64,000 bases of DNA, taken from Diploptera punctata. Its lineage: Eukaryota; Arthropoda; Insecta; Blattodea; Blaberidae. The stretch is from the NCBI GenBank assembly GCA_030220185.1, contig JASPKZ010004561.1:107001-171000 (forward strand), written 5' to 3'. Shown here piece by piece: positions 37,001-40,410 of the stretch; positions within the stretch are counted from its first letter, which is position 1, and each line of letters starts with the position of its first letter. The translations under genes were made by a program, and so were the position numbers. The notes under the pieces were generated by a model. It searched no databases and was not told where the DNA came from. It saw nothing but the letters and a program-made list of their open reading frames with translations.

Positions 37001-37715
37001 AACTGTTCTTATTATATCTGGCTTCCTATAAAGACCATGTAGTTCATTGTTATGTAGTCTTTTCCATTCACCTGTTTGTTCATCTCTCTTTGATCCAAAA
37101 AAATTCCTAAGCACTTTATTCTCAAATACTTGTAATCTCCTTTCCTCCCTTAAAGTAAGAGTCCATGTTTCGCATCCATATAATATAACTGGTAGAATAA
37201 CAGTTTTATATATTTTATATATTTTCAGACTTCCAAAATTGGCATTCCAATATACCCCAACTGGACATTAGGGACCAAGGAAGACCAAAACATCAGTGGA
37301 AAGATCAAGACCATCTTCGCTAGGTTTACCGTACAGGCCACATGGCCTAAAACGAATTTGTTCATGATGACGATATATTTTCAGTTTAACGTTTTTTGAA
37401 AGGAGTCTGTGCAATGCATAATAGCATGCATTTCCAGAATTGAGCCTATGTTTAATTTCTTTGTGTATCTCATTCCTATTTGTGATTATTGTTCCTAGGT
37501 ATTTGAATTCAGTCACTTCCTCAAAATTTCCCTCATTTGTCATTAGCTGTCCATTTCCATTATATAATGTATTTCTACGAGATATTAAATCTATAATATA
37601 ATAAATTATGTTTTCTCTTGTAGGTTGTGAAGCTTTTATTGCACTAAGTAGGCATGAAGATAGGCTGGCTCAGGAATTTGTGAGAAGGCGAAAACGCATG
37701 TTCCCTTGTTCCTGA
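6638..37715 (+). CDS. BAIAP3/Munc13-4 (Unc-13-4)-like protein, C-terminal 789 residues, 15 exons
   Basis: Join the 15 exons listed separately (2370 bp including the stop). All borders are AG/GT and every phase agrees, giving one open frame. The first eleven exons encode a leucine-rich helical region typical of the MUN/MHD domains of Munc13-family proteins, which prime vesicles by acting on syntaxin/SNARE complexes. The last exons encode a C-terminal C2 domain (NPYVKIFFLPEECFP, then FDEKF and GEAFASF) followed by a short basic tail ending RRRKRMFPCS. The EAFIALSRHEDRLAQEFV stretch resembles the C-terminus of BAIAP3/Munc13-4 proteins more than neuronal Unc-13. The N-terminal C2 and start codon are upstream of the window, so the gene is partial here. 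The gene covers 31 kb for 2.4 kb of coding sequence. Family identity is from recognised motifs; orthology to Drosophila Unc-13-4A or 4B is not resolved. Confidence 0.88.
7262..7380 (+). CDS. Exon 2 (MUN region)
   Basis: The exon is 119 bp, phase 0 to 2, with acceptor TACAG and donor GTAATT. It encodes VKIFWDAAKKLITSCIISIK onward to SSQILR, the last codon being split. Confidence 0.85.
7550..8241 (+). mobile_element. 5'-truncated non-LTR retrotransposon with (CATT)n tail
   Basis: A 692-bp insertion in the exon 2-3 intron with a perfect 15-bp duplication ATATTCTGGAAGAAT at 7535-7549 and 8242-8256. It encodes a C-terminal retrotransposon fragment (LFKTAITTYGINIIW, MKRVLGVGKTAP, then in a shifted frame LMKETFFIEDIRRQ) ending with a Cys/His cluster around CICELCNNLCERYHVEKC. 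The tail is CATTCATTCATT. One stop/frameshift lies near 7822. Confidence 0.8.
8454..9446 (+). mobile_element. Non-LTR retrotransposon 3' fragment, interrupted
   Basis: An RT C-terminal fragment (YGSETWVLD, FERKVLRIILGAV, GHINRMPNNRKVKQIF) breaks at 8694 and resumes at 9255 with LQGTRLRGKPKNRWWDRVRQ. It ends in (AAG)n. The outer duplication AATAAACCGTTA is at 8442-8453 and 9447-9458. The interruption is a fold-back element with its own duplication. Confidence 0.8.
8695..9240. mobile_element. Fold-back (Penelope-like type) insertion inside a retrotransposon
   Basis: Two ~240-bp inverted arms (8737-8976 and 9002-9240) surround a ~25-bp loop. The insertion is flanked by a perfect 14-bp duplication TAAAACAAATCTTC at 8681-8694 and 9241-9254. 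Arm text (CATCATCGGCAGGATTC, AGCGCTTTCAGGACT) matches the 3' untranslated style of the Penelope-like elements elsewhere in this gene. No coding region remains. Confidence 0.75.
9672..9800 (-). mobile_element. Penelope-like 3' UTR remnant
   Basis: Diverged copy of the arm of the 8695-9240 element: GGTCCGCTCAACTTCTTAG, GTAGGCCTTTCGGGACTAAT and CCATCATCAGCAG. No coding part is visible. Confidence 0.45.
9801..10454. other. Intron sequence with nothing recognised
   Basis: AT-rich intron between retroelement remnants. No exon, RNA gene or clear repeat structure was seen. Confidence 0.4.
10490..11270 (-). mobile_element. Jockey-type non-LTR retrotransposon fragment
   Basis: The reverse strand encodes an RT C-terminal segment from 11210 to 10824 with YKSVIRSMLLYGCEAWSILA, IQIIQNKCLKIIFQAPRF and LHNVAQLPHIDAMI. 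The 3' part then continues to a GGACTGGACTGG-type end near 10490. The 5' part is missing. IQNK.L and LYG...W are typical of jockey-clade RT C-termini. Confidence 0.65.
11526..11675 (+). CDS. Exon 3 (MUN region)
   Basis: The exon is 150 bp; it completes the split codon AG|T and ends in phase 2 at donor GTAAGT. It encodes SILSILTTLESPKGVDLFP through GSRDW. The 4.1-kb intron upstream contains two non-LTR fragments, a fold-back element and a jockey-like remnant. Confidence 0.87.
11716..12160 (-). mobile_element. Penelope-like C-terminal fragment joined to an opposed 3' UTR
   Basis: The reverse strand of 11716-12022 encodes KAKLLKQIAKPKELTVWEKIY and INFEIPGEK, the stretch after a GIY-YIG domain in Penelope-like elements. 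12023-12150 is PLE 3' UTR in the opposite orientation (GTTGAGGCAGAAACGTCTGG, ACCACGGCCACA). The two pieces meet head to head, as in the fold-back copies. Confidence 0.6.
12178..12240. repeat. (ATT)n microsatellite
   Basis: About 20 uninterrupted ATT units. They yield poly-Leu/Ile/Asn frames that are not genes. Confidence 0.95.
12406..12604 (-). mobile_element. Non-LTR retrotransposon 3' end fragment
   Basis: The reverse strand reads GRPRWKWKTYVRTIMDDRN then WNDRDKWKLKTA, the GRPR..W tail of RTE/CR1-like ORFs, and ends in a short (AAG)n-like tail near 12406. Confidence 0.55.
12607..13565 (+). mobile_element. pogo/Tigger-type DNA transposon remnant
   Basis: Terminal inverted repeats start CAGTAAAACTTGT on the left and end ACAAGTTTTACTG on the right; the right flank is TA and the left has CA, a decayed TA duplication. 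Inside, near 13320-13365, the + strand reads IFNTDETGLFFRALP, the first-Asp region of pogo/Tigger DDE transposases (compare DETGLF.R.LP). Numerous stops show it is dead. About 960 bp, shorter than an intact element. Confidence 0.72.
13655..14105. mobile_element. Fold-back/MITE-like element
   Basis: Two ~160-170-bp inverted arms with TTTTAGTTTTGTAATAAAGC, CAACACGCTTGGGATAAAAT and ACTTTATTTTATCCCAAG flank ~100 bp of unique sequence. A third partial copy is at 43368-43480. No coding region or clear target duplication. Confidence 0.65.
14205..14295 (-). ncRNA. tRNA-like sequence (pseudogene or SINE head)
   Basis: The reverse strand has an A-box-like AGCTCAGTTGGTAGAGC and a B-box-like GGTTCAAATCC, followed by a T run. 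The acceptor ends do not pair and the anticodon region is too long, so it is not a normal tRNA. Confidence 0.4.
14344..14675. repeat. ~172-bp tandem duplication with (GATA)n tail
   Basis: Two direct copies share GATTATGGCCAGGATTTT-type text, GGGTCCTCTACA, CAAAGTTTCAAGTCGATCC and GATTCCGTTACAT. The second ends in GATAGATAGATA. It looks like a duplicated 3' end of a retroelement. Confidence 0.6.
14826..14966 (+). CDS. Exon 4 (MUN region)
   Basis: The exon is 141 bp with acceptor AACAG and donor GTTAGT, phase 2 in and 2 out. It encodes FVHAVEKNNLSDVSEGEQ to SHDKLFQ. The donor at 14967 was chosen because it keeps the frame into exon 5. Confidence 0.85.
15211..15981 (-). mobile_element. 5'-truncated RTE copy, antisense to host gene
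   Basis: Starts with the inverted (TAAG)n tail and ACTCACTGGCACTATCGAAC, and runs back to the RT sequence ELEINI-type SKTKYMVTRRN (TNTKKLGLEININKTKY). It lies in the intron before exon 5 and ends 47 bp upstream of that exon. Confidence 0.85.
16029..16080 (+). CDS. Exon 5 (MUN region)
   Basis: A 52-bp exon, acceptor TTCCAG and donor GTAAAA. It completes GA|A and encodes HFHFPYTKELYKIYEAK, returning to phase 0. Confidence 0.85.
16161..16777 (-). mobile_element. Non-LTR retrotransposon copy with (ATG)n tail
   Basis: Flanked by a perfect 12-bp duplication TTAGTTTATTAA (16149-16160 and 16778-16789). The reverse strand encodes the RT C-terminus: YQTIVQSVLTYGVEVWQIP, STEMDILRRSAGKSRMDR, EIREIMGVQEQPDIIDII and RRKKGRPKKTWIEGV. 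The tail is (ATG)n. Copies of the same family are at 19318-19873 and 46262-46704. Confidence 0.85.
16816..17514 (-). mobile_element. Penelope-like element with inverted termini and GIY-YIG
   Basis: Flanked by a perfect 12-bp duplication ACAAATATATTA (16804-16815 and 17515-17526). Inverted arms (~16861-17030 and 17340-17514) bracket a coding remnant. On the reverse strand this reads YKLKCGTCDNVYIGQTGRPF and QIKEHMRAYNRN, a GIY-YIG nuclease with the CX2C pair typical of Penelope-like elements, followed by EAVEINKFKSSKKLLNSQL. It ends 37 bp before exon 6. Confidence 0.82.
17564..17724 (+). CDS. Exon 6 (MUN region)
   Basis: A 161-bp exon, phase 0 to 2, acceptor TTTTAG and donor GTAACA. It encodes IAELVEPIVTCETAAMKP to LYHSLQQFSG. 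A Penelope-like insertion ends 37 bp before the acceptor. Confidence 0.87.
17895..18516 (+). mobile_element. TIR element (Tc1/mariner-IS630 type) with TA duplication
   Basis: About 45-bp terminal inverted repeats (CGGGCTTCCAATATAAA..., GGACCGGCCTCACGG) with TA on each side. The 622-bp element carries only a short N-terminal transposase-like ORF, listed separately, so it is non-autonomous. Confidence 0.78.
18025..18354 (+). pseudogene. Helix-turn-helix transposase N-terminal fragment
   Basis: A 109-codon ORF beginning MRRQLTLEQRIYVCKCYYKY. It contains a winged/paired-type HTH region (PPSRSTIHDLVTKFETTGSI, then RRRTVLTEEKLDEIGENLE) of the kind seen at the N-terminus of mariner-like and DUF4817-type proteins. 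No DDE catalytic region follows before the right TIR. It may be a dead remnant or a DNA-binding-only product. Confidence 0.65.
18586..19060 (-). mobile_element. Penelope-like GIY-YIG fragment
   Basis: The reverse strand reads SGIYQIECTSCEKIYLGKTK, RTKEHIRNIKNAEIEKSAVA, then KELTIWEKIYILK and NFEIPTEHDLVWKF, the GIY-YIG endonuclease and C-terminus of a Penelope-like element. The 3' UTR (GACGATAAAACAGAATTG) is the same as in the fold-back at 30751-30980. RT is absent. Confidence 0.78.
19318..19873 (-). mobile_element. Non-LTR RT fragment (same family as 16161-16777)
   Basis: The reverse strand holds an open 195-codon RT segment with NFADDQVLIAQDHDD (catalytic FADD), EKTKYLCIGEE and YQTIIQSILTYGAEVWQIP to REIMGVQEEPDIIDIL. 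The 3' end is lost, so it stops without a tail. Confidence 0.78.
19924..20462 (+). mobile_element. Penelope-like element next to exon 7 acceptor
   Basis: A perfect 12-bp duplication TAAAAGTATTTT lies at 19912-19923 and 20463-20474. The + strand encodes SGIYEISCYDCKKVYIGKTK then EHFRNIKK, followed after a frameshift by SAIAAHSLLQNHKIGKET and MNFDIPDEN. A ~150-bp 3' UTR ends ATGAGGTGAGATG. GIY and YIG are both intact with a CX2C pair. RT is missing. Confidence 0.83.
20483..20693 (+). CDS. Exon 7 (MUN region)
   Basis: A 211-bp exon with acceptor CTGTAG and donor GTAAGT. It encodes LGKSLFPEGNEESHNFYNWF and a typical MUN helix (ATLQWLYISHYKALQAIQKA) to ILQIFEQ. A Penelope-like element sits only 8 bp upstream of the exon, inside the polypyrimidine region. 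Confidence 0.9.
20727..21514. repeat. Dispersed repeat in the exon 7-8 intron, split by a retroelement
   Basis: 20727-20970 and 21453-21514 match 48590-48840 nearly colinearly (GCCCCAAATGGGAGTCAATG, CATAGCATTATTTTGCAGTG, GCACTTTCTTAAAC). Class is unclear; see the nested inverted-repeat element at 48073-49277. Confidence 0.6.
20981..21442 (-). mobile_element. Non-LTR 3' end with (AAG)n tail
   Basis: Bracketed by the duplication GATAGATCAT at 20971-20980 and 21443-21452. The reverse strand includes VHPEAGPKALRWQPHQWSTL and ends ATLA*..., with an (AAG)n tail at the left edge. Family not named. Confidence 0.6.
21522..21596 (+). CDS. Exon 8 (MUN region)
   Basis: A 75-bp exon, phase 0 on both sides, acceptor TTTCAG and donor GTGAGT. 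It encodes MRIFWKRLAWPDVEAAFTF to NMIY. Confidence 0.88.
22315..22575 (-). mobile_element. Short RTE copy, antisense
   Basis: The 3'-most 260 bp of the RTE family: ACTATCGAACCCGTAGGTTC to CATCGCAGTCTACG. Reverse translation GKRPVGRPRMRWENN is intact but has no start. Confidence 0.85.
22972..23202. mobile_element. Fold-back Penelope-like insertion
   Basis: Inverted arms begin TATTTGAGTTTATATTC and end CAAACTCAAATA. Arm text includes GAGCAATAGCTTTGAAACGA in both orientations, and a left border ATTATGAGGTTTAATTTA precedes it. No ORF. Confidence 0.72.
23469..23614. mobile_element. Fold-back Penelope-like insertion 27 bp before exon 9
   Basis: Arms of ~67 bp (AATTATTAATGAGTTGGATA and its complement) around a short loop near 23545, with left border CCATGAGGTCTC. 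Ends 27 bp upstream of the exon 9 start. Confidence 0.72.
23642..23749 (+). CDS. Exon 9 (MUN region)
   Basis: A 108-bp exon, phase 0/0, acceptor TTTCAG and donor GTAATA. It encodes DICACSAYYADKISEKVERI to ITEE. Fold-back insertions flank it on both sides (left one ends at 23614, right one begins at 23952). Confidence 0.88.
23815..23852. repeat. (AT)n microsatellite
   Basis: About 19 AT units in the intron after exon 9. Confidence 0.95.
23952..24729. mobile_element. Large fold-back of Penelope-like C-terminus
   Basis: Two ~385-bp inverted arms meet near 24337. The right arm, + strand 24347-24619, encodes RNVKKGEVEKSAVAAHAWSE, KELTVWEKIYIQRSEKEK and MNFEIPGENDLISRFF. The left arm encodes the same segment, more decayed, on the reverse strand. 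The ends read AGGTAAAATTT and AAATTTTACCT. Two PLE 3' copies are joined head to head. Confidence 0.8.
24987..25990 (-). mobile_element. Non-LTR retrotransposon (YADDQ family) with internal microsatellite
   Basis: The reverse strand encodes RT from about 25897: QTILYADDQIILSDSEDSLQ, KYNMKISTSKSKTM, KLRLHNITSKAALKYGSEIW and QMRFLRSLLGVNRLD, then RRMARNRLPKLAFQYTPTG. It ends in a (GAT)n-like tail near 24987. A (TTA)n run at 25033-25086 sits inside the element. A fragment of the same family is at 37229-37372. Confidence 0.8.
26060..26300 (-). mobile_element. Possible Penelope-like 3' UTR remnant
   Basis: ATGGCCGTGGTCTGG and CATTTCGTCTACTACTGCGG parallel the arm of the fold-back at 32205-32405. 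Decayed, no coding part. Confidence 0.35.
26551..26757 (+). CDS. Exon 10 (MUN/MHD2 region)
   Basis: A 207-bp exon, phase 0/0, acceptor TTTCAG and donor GTAACA. It encodes WCMAVRNIDHVKNSIKTCV to CEMLERAANK. An antisense RTE copy begins about 70 bp after its donor. Confidence 0.88.
26841..27607 (-). mobile_element. 5'-truncated RTE copy, antisense
   Basis: Inverted (TAAG)n tail then RTE 3' sequence. The reverse strand is a continuous 245-codon ORF from SNTKKLGLEVNINKTKY through CETWTLTLREERRL to the family C-terminus, so it is a young copy. Imperfect duplication AAACAGAAYATC at 26829-26840 and 27608-27619. It starts ~70 bp after the exon 10 donor. Confidence 0.87.
27910..28445 (-). mobile_element. 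Penelope-like C-terminal remnant
   Basis: The reverse strand reads CRDCDKIKV, IGKTKRNLKTRAKEQLRNVK, KKSAVAAQAWTKRH and KLMNFKIPVDSDWIQRF with stops. A short palindrome (TCTGATAAAT...ATTTATCAGA) closes its right end, as if the opposed arm were truncated. Confidence 0.68.
28507..28932. mobile_element. Fold-back insertion with a tandemly amplified arm
   Basis: Arms start TAATTTTGTTGAG and end CTCAACAAAATTA, with left border CTATGAGGT at about 28491. The left arm contains three and a partial fourth copy of a 61-bp unit; the right arm has it once. Confidence 0.75.
28561..28784. repeat. 61-bp tandem repeat, 3.7 copies
   Basis: Units start at 28561, 28622, 28683 and 28744 with ATCCAGATTTCGTCACTG and are nearly identical. 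They lie in the left arm of a fold-back element. Confidence 0.9.
29079..29276 (+). CDS. Exon 11 (MHD2 region)
   Basis: A 198-bp exon, phase 0/0, acceptor TTCCAG and donor GTAAGC. It encodes LAPVINGLLIDLNNDRINID, with the MKYLDDTLQQVH motif typical of MHD2, to DANMK. Confidence 0.9.
29310..30230 (-). mobile_element. Penelope-like remnant with two nested retroelement ends
   Basis: The reverse strand retains GEIEKSTIVAHSLLENH (PLE C-terminus) around 29735-29790, continuing beyond 30178. It is interrupted by a + strand non-LTR 3' end with (AAG)n tail (~29545-29745, GRPKKHWMEKSSMRP) and by the element at 29793-30168. Confidence 0.6.
29793..30168 (-). mobile_element. Non-LTR 3' fragment with (ATG)n tail
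   Basis: Flanked by ACCATATTT at 29784-29792 and 30169-30177. The reverse strand encodes MRFMHQTAGYTKSDRKKN and LNVSPILDYISRYQLNWKER, an RT C-terminal region. Confidence 0.7.
30751..30980. mobile_element. Fold-back Penelope-like insertion
   Basis: Arms of ~105 bp beginning ATATTATTTTTAGTCTGATC and ending in its complement, with a ~15-bp loop. Sequence is the 3' UTR type of the PLE at 18586-19060 (CAAGCTGACGATAAAACAG). Confidence 0.8.
30981..31262 (-). mobile_element. Non-LTR 3' fragment with (ATG)n tail
   Basis: The same family as 43585-43867 in opposite orientation: tail CATCATCATC, then CAGGGATTAAGCCTGTTGGC and ACCATCTTCTGTGTGGGCGA. It abuts the fold-back at 30751-30980. Confidence 0.7.
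31263..32191. other. Intron sequence with nothing recognised
   Basis: No exon, RNA gene or repeat of the window's families was seen; only short shadow ORFs. Confidence 0.4.
32205..32405. mobile_element. Near-perfect palindrome insertion with 13-bp duplication
   Basis: Arms 32205-32285 and 32290-32370 are almost identical inverted copies with a 4-bp loop (GCGGAGGGCAT-GAAG-ATGCCCTCCGC), plus a ~35-bp unpaired tail. A perfect duplication TAATTAGTTATTT is at 32192-32204 and 32406-32418. Sequence is PLE 3' UTR type. Confidence 0.85.
32637..32949 (+). CDS. Exon 12 (end of MHD2, start of C-terminal C2)
   Basis: A 313-bp exon, acceptor GACAG and donor GTAACT, ending in phase 1. It encodes VKRDPPFYKKELYIFNNLVE, the end of the helical region, then YGLITVKLQLVDNRLNVEI and NARNLVPTRNYG. 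The latter are the first strands and loop 1 of a C2 domain. Confidence 0.9.
33031..33248. mobile_element. Fold-back Penelope-like insertion
   Basis: Arms TAAATTAATGAGTCATTTTA and its complement enclose ~130 bp of PLE-type 3' UTR (TCAACACCAGATGGC). Left border ATTATGAGGT at 33011. Confidence 0.72.
33255..33583 (-). mobile_element. tRNA-derived SINE, family 1
   Basis: The right edge, reverse strand, carries a tRNA-like head (CTCGAGGTAGC..., GGTTCGATTTC as B box). The body has TCCCCGAAAATCATCCGG-type text and an ATGAT run. Other copies: 41745, 49950, 53196 and 59318. Confidence 0.75.
34216..34339 (+). CDS. Exon 13 (C2 domain middle)
   Basis: A 124-bp exon, acceptor TTACAG and donor GTAAGT, phase 1 in and 2 out. 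It encodes DTCNPYVKIFFLPEECFP, then TKVHRDSKYPLFDEKFT, the classic C2 strand pair. Loop 1 has NPY where calcium-binding C2 domains have DPY. Confidence 0.9.
34597..35690. repeat. ~262-275-bp tandem repeat, four copies
   Basis: Units start near 34597, 34859, 35135 and 35410 with ATTCAATTCTGTGTACATTA. They contain TTTCACGTTTTCCACTACAA, TCATCCCGGGAATCTCCTGA and CCATCACAATCGGATCAATG, and end in (CAAA)n/(T)n. The last ends ~80 bp before exon 14. Confidence 0.88.
35772..35968 (+). CDS. Exon 14 (C2 domain end)
   Basis: A 197-bp exon, acceptor TCCAG and donor GTAATT. It encodes QLTPEQANLWNGLIMYEVRD to RPTNSG, including KYLGEAFASFTDIV, the last C2 strands. A block of ~275-bp tandem repeats ends just upstream. 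Confidence 0.9.
36328..36602. mobile_element. Fold-back Penelope-like insertion
   Basis: Arms begin GATTTAAATTGAAATTCTTT and end in the complement near 36602, with CTTCTAATTAAACCGGTTTC in both arms. Left border CTGTGAGGTTTAATTTA at 36310. A related decayed piece lies at 36115-36300. Confidence 0.75.
36734..37579 (-). mobile_element. 5'-truncated RTE copy, antisense, with a nested insertion
   Basis: RTE 3' end (ACTCACTGGCACTATCG) to RT sequence, with duplication AGATATTAAAT at 36723-36733 and 37580-37590. A 144-bp fragment of another family is inserted inside. Ends ~33 bp before the exon 15 acceptor. Confidence 0.86.
37229..37372 (+). mobile_element. Non-LTR 3' fragment nested in an RTE copy
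   Basis: Flanked by a perfect 12-bp duplication ATATATTTTCAG (37217-37228 and 37373-37384). Reads LPKLAFQYTPTGH-type sequence, then AGGCCACATGGCC and a GATGA tail. Same family as 24987-25990. Confidence 0.85.
37624..37715 (+). CDS. Exon 15 (terminal coding exon with stop)
   Basis: A terminal exon with acceptor TTGTAG. It encodes GCEAFIALSRHEDRLAQEF then VRRRKRMFPCS and a TGA stop at 37713-37715. The basic tail is conserved in BAIAP3-type proteins. An antisense RTE copy ends about 33 bp before the acceptor. Confidence 0.88.
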
Positions 37716-37850
37716 GTCTATCATAACAGAACAACTTTTCTTCATTTCACTAATCTAATCAAAAGTGCTACTGGAGTACATATCTTGGAGAAGACTCAAT
37801 GTTTTTTTAAAATAAAATATATATACGTCAATAAATAAATACAGTTAAAT
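37716..37850 (+). promoter_or_regulatory. 3' UTR with candidate poly(A) signals
   Basis: AATAAA hexamers occur at 37811-37816 and again near 37830-37837, about 100-120 bp after the stop. These are the likely cleavage signals for the Unc-13-4-like transcript. The cleavage site itself cannot be placed. Confidence 0.55.
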
Positions 37851-38984
37851 TAAGTCTGCAATTATATTTCCAAACCTAGCCAAATTCCTAAATCAAACAC
37901 ACATATTGCCTATTGCATAAACCAGATATGGAACAAAATATTTTCTTTAATTATAAACAATTTTAGTTTATTAATTGTATTTGAATGAAATCACTTAGGC
38001 TCGTATCTATGAACGCATTAGACCGTGAAACTCGTTCTCAACATGTAATATAATAATAATAGCTTTATTTTACCTGGCAGAGTTAAGGCCTTAAGGCCTT
38101 GTCTACCTCTCAACCAGGTTTAAAAAATACAAACAAAAAAATAGTCTTAAATCTAAATTACAATATATATATAAACGATTACAAGTTATGAATACAATAC
38201 AATTAATATTTATAATGTATTTTGATTTACTCTAAATTTAACGAATTAAATATATAATATGTACAAGATATATAAAAAACGAGGAAAAGATTAATGACAT
38301 AGTATAAAATTAAATAAATAGAGAAAAATTAATGTACTCTGCTGAGAAAGTTGCATCCAAATACGTTTTGCGTACTCAAGAATCTGTTCATGCGATAATA
38401 ATTGTCGAAATTCCGTAAGCTACTTGGCGAGGTGACTTTGCAGAGAACGAATCGTGAGCAACCCGATGGGAACCGATGTACTTGAAACCTTGCTGCTTTA
38501 TCCAATATGTCGGACCTTGAAGATTTCGATCATGTTTTCGGTATACGCGGAGAAGAGGAATCTGACCAAAGAATTCAACCGGAAGAACAGGAGAATCGGC
38601 GTAATATCGCGCGATGCAGACGTCGTATACGGTTTTATTTGCAGGACGCAAGCGTAAATGCGTTCCTCCAGCAGACAAAAATAACGGAAGTGGTTTTATC
38701 CCTGTGAATTCTGGGTAATTTCTTACCAATATTACGAAAAAAACTACTTTCATGCATGACCAGTGAGCGACTCGCTAATTCGAACTTTGCATGTTCTCAC
38801 GAAAAACTCAGCTCACCAGAGACTAATGTATTTGCATGCGGCCCTTAGTTCTTTATGCTATTAATGTATCAATAAAATTAAAAATATTTGGTTGCTAGCA
38901 CAGACATAAAGAGATAGACTGGGAATAGGCCATCTATTATTACAGAGAGAAGTTGCTGCCACGATTTATCTATGGCTGCCATCA
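37851..38984. other. Post-gene sequence, unassigned
   Basis: Contains CCTGGCAGAGTTAAGGCC-type retroelement debris near 38065. A GC-richer patch at 38380-38760 has short ORFs on both strands that I do not recognise. No convincing gene. Confidence 0.4.
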
Positions 38985-39645
38985 TCATAATTATTATGAA
39001 TCCTCATTTTACAATATGCTTTTAGTCTATTATTGTTCAGTTCTCAGTTTTCCAAATCTAAATACAATGAATTTGACTGAAATGAAAAAAAAAAATTGTA
39101 ATAAGAAGATAACACTGAGCAACAAAAAAAAAATTTCTGTCTCAGAAAGAAAAATATGTGATTCTGATTGTATTTTTTCTCCTGAATTCAAATATTTTAT
39201 CGGTTTTTCTCCATCATGCAAGGTTTCCGAGAGACAGGTTTTTATAATTTCAAACACTTTAATATTTTCTACATTCGTAACTACACAATATTCGAATATT
39301 CGGACTCACCTAGAAAGTAAGAAAGACGATTTTCTGCTATAATTTGCCTGTGGAGCATCCCTCTTGATGGTCCAATAATAATCGGCCAGCATATTAGGAT
39401 TCCATTTGCCTTGATATCTCTTTTCCACAGCTGAAATCTCCTGATGAAAGTGTTTCTCATGCTCATCGCTCAATGGACAAATGGACGAAAAAACGTTTAT
39501 TAAAAAAATAATTATTTAAATCCATTAATTGAAATTGAAATAAAAAAAGTGTGGGTGATGGAGAAATTCCGAATACATATTTGAAAACGCGATAAAAAAA
39601 CTGCATTAAGTACAACTATTGGTACTCATGAGACAAAAATCATGT
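38985..39645 (-). mobile_element. Mobile-ORF fragment, left half of a distant inverted pair
   Basis: The reverse strand reads HFHQEISAVEKRYQGKWNPN, MLADYYWTIKRDAPQ and IKTCLSETLHDGEKPIKYLN. This conserved ORF tail is widespread in arthropod repeat-derived proteins of unknown function. The inverted, independently decayed counterpart is at 41975-42560. Confidence 0.6.
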
Positions 39646-39890
39646 TGACCAGTGTTATTAAAAGAGTAAATAAATTATGATATACGAATAAAATTGATAT
39701 AAATATGAAATTAATCCATATCTTCCCAAATTATTTTTTGTTAAATTTCCTATTATAAACGTGTAGAATACTTTGTATTACATCTAACATAGAAGCAAAA
39801 AATATTTGAAAAACACTTTTTATAATTTTTTATTATTGATTTCGTACATCTCAATGATGGATAAATCATATTTGAAGAGAAAAATTATAC

Positions 39891-39963
39891 GCTCAGACCG
39901 GGACTTGAACCCGGGACCCTTGGTTCTCTAGACCAAGTGCTCTACCAACTGAGCTACCTGAGC
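39891..39963 (-). tRNA. tRNA-like gene, isolated pair (left)
   Basis: 73 bp. Acceptor strands GCTCAGG and TCTGAGC pair, the D arm is GCTC/GAGC, and the T arm is CCGGG TTCAAGT CCCGG. The anticodon arm is CTTGG/CCAAG around a 9-base loop TCTAGAGAA, so the anticodon is uncertain (AGA if the stem is shifted by one). Likely a tRNA-derived repeat. Confidence 0.55.
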
Positions 39964-40316
39964 AAGTACCGATCTAAACGCAAATCCTTCTCTATATACA
40001 TTGTAATTCCCATCCACCAAATGCTGTGAAGCCATGCTTCTATCTTGCAAATGGCGGCTCCTTTATTAAGAAGACATATTTGGGATTATATATTACAGCC
40101 AGTACGGCTTTTTCCAAGTTTTTATTATTGATTTCGTACATCTCAATGATGGATAAATCATATTTGAAGAGAAAAATTATACGCTCAGACCGGGACCCAA
40201 ATATGTCTTCTTAATAAAGGAGCCGCCATTTGCAAGATAGAAACATGGCTTCACAGCATTTGGTGGATGGGAATTACAATGTATATAGAGAAGGATTTGC
40301 GTTTAGATCGGTACTT

Positions 40317-40389
40317 GCTCAGGTAGCTCAGTTGGTAGAGCACTTGGTCTAGAGAACCAAGGGTCCCGGGTTCAAGTCCCGGTCTGAGC
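40317..40389 (+). tRNA. tRNA-like gene, isolated pair (right)
   Basis: Same sequence and fold as 39891-39963, on the + strand. Followed by ATAATTTTTCTC, a T run usable as a Pol III terminator. Confidence 0.55.
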
Positions 40390-40410
40390 GTATAATTTTT
40401 CTCTTCAAAT

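Larger units (their letters stand above)
39835..40410. repeat. Inverted pair of 293-bp-type tRNA-like units
   Basis: A minus-strand unit with its tRNA-like gene (39891-39963) flips to plus orientation near 40196 and ends after the second tRNA-like gene (40317-40389). The units are those of the 53566-57302 array. Confidence 0.88.

Noticed and set aside
38388..38753. Opposed ORFs on both strands (121 and 66 codons)
   Set aside because: No recognisable domain or splice sites; I could not decide between a decayed element and chance, so no gene is called.
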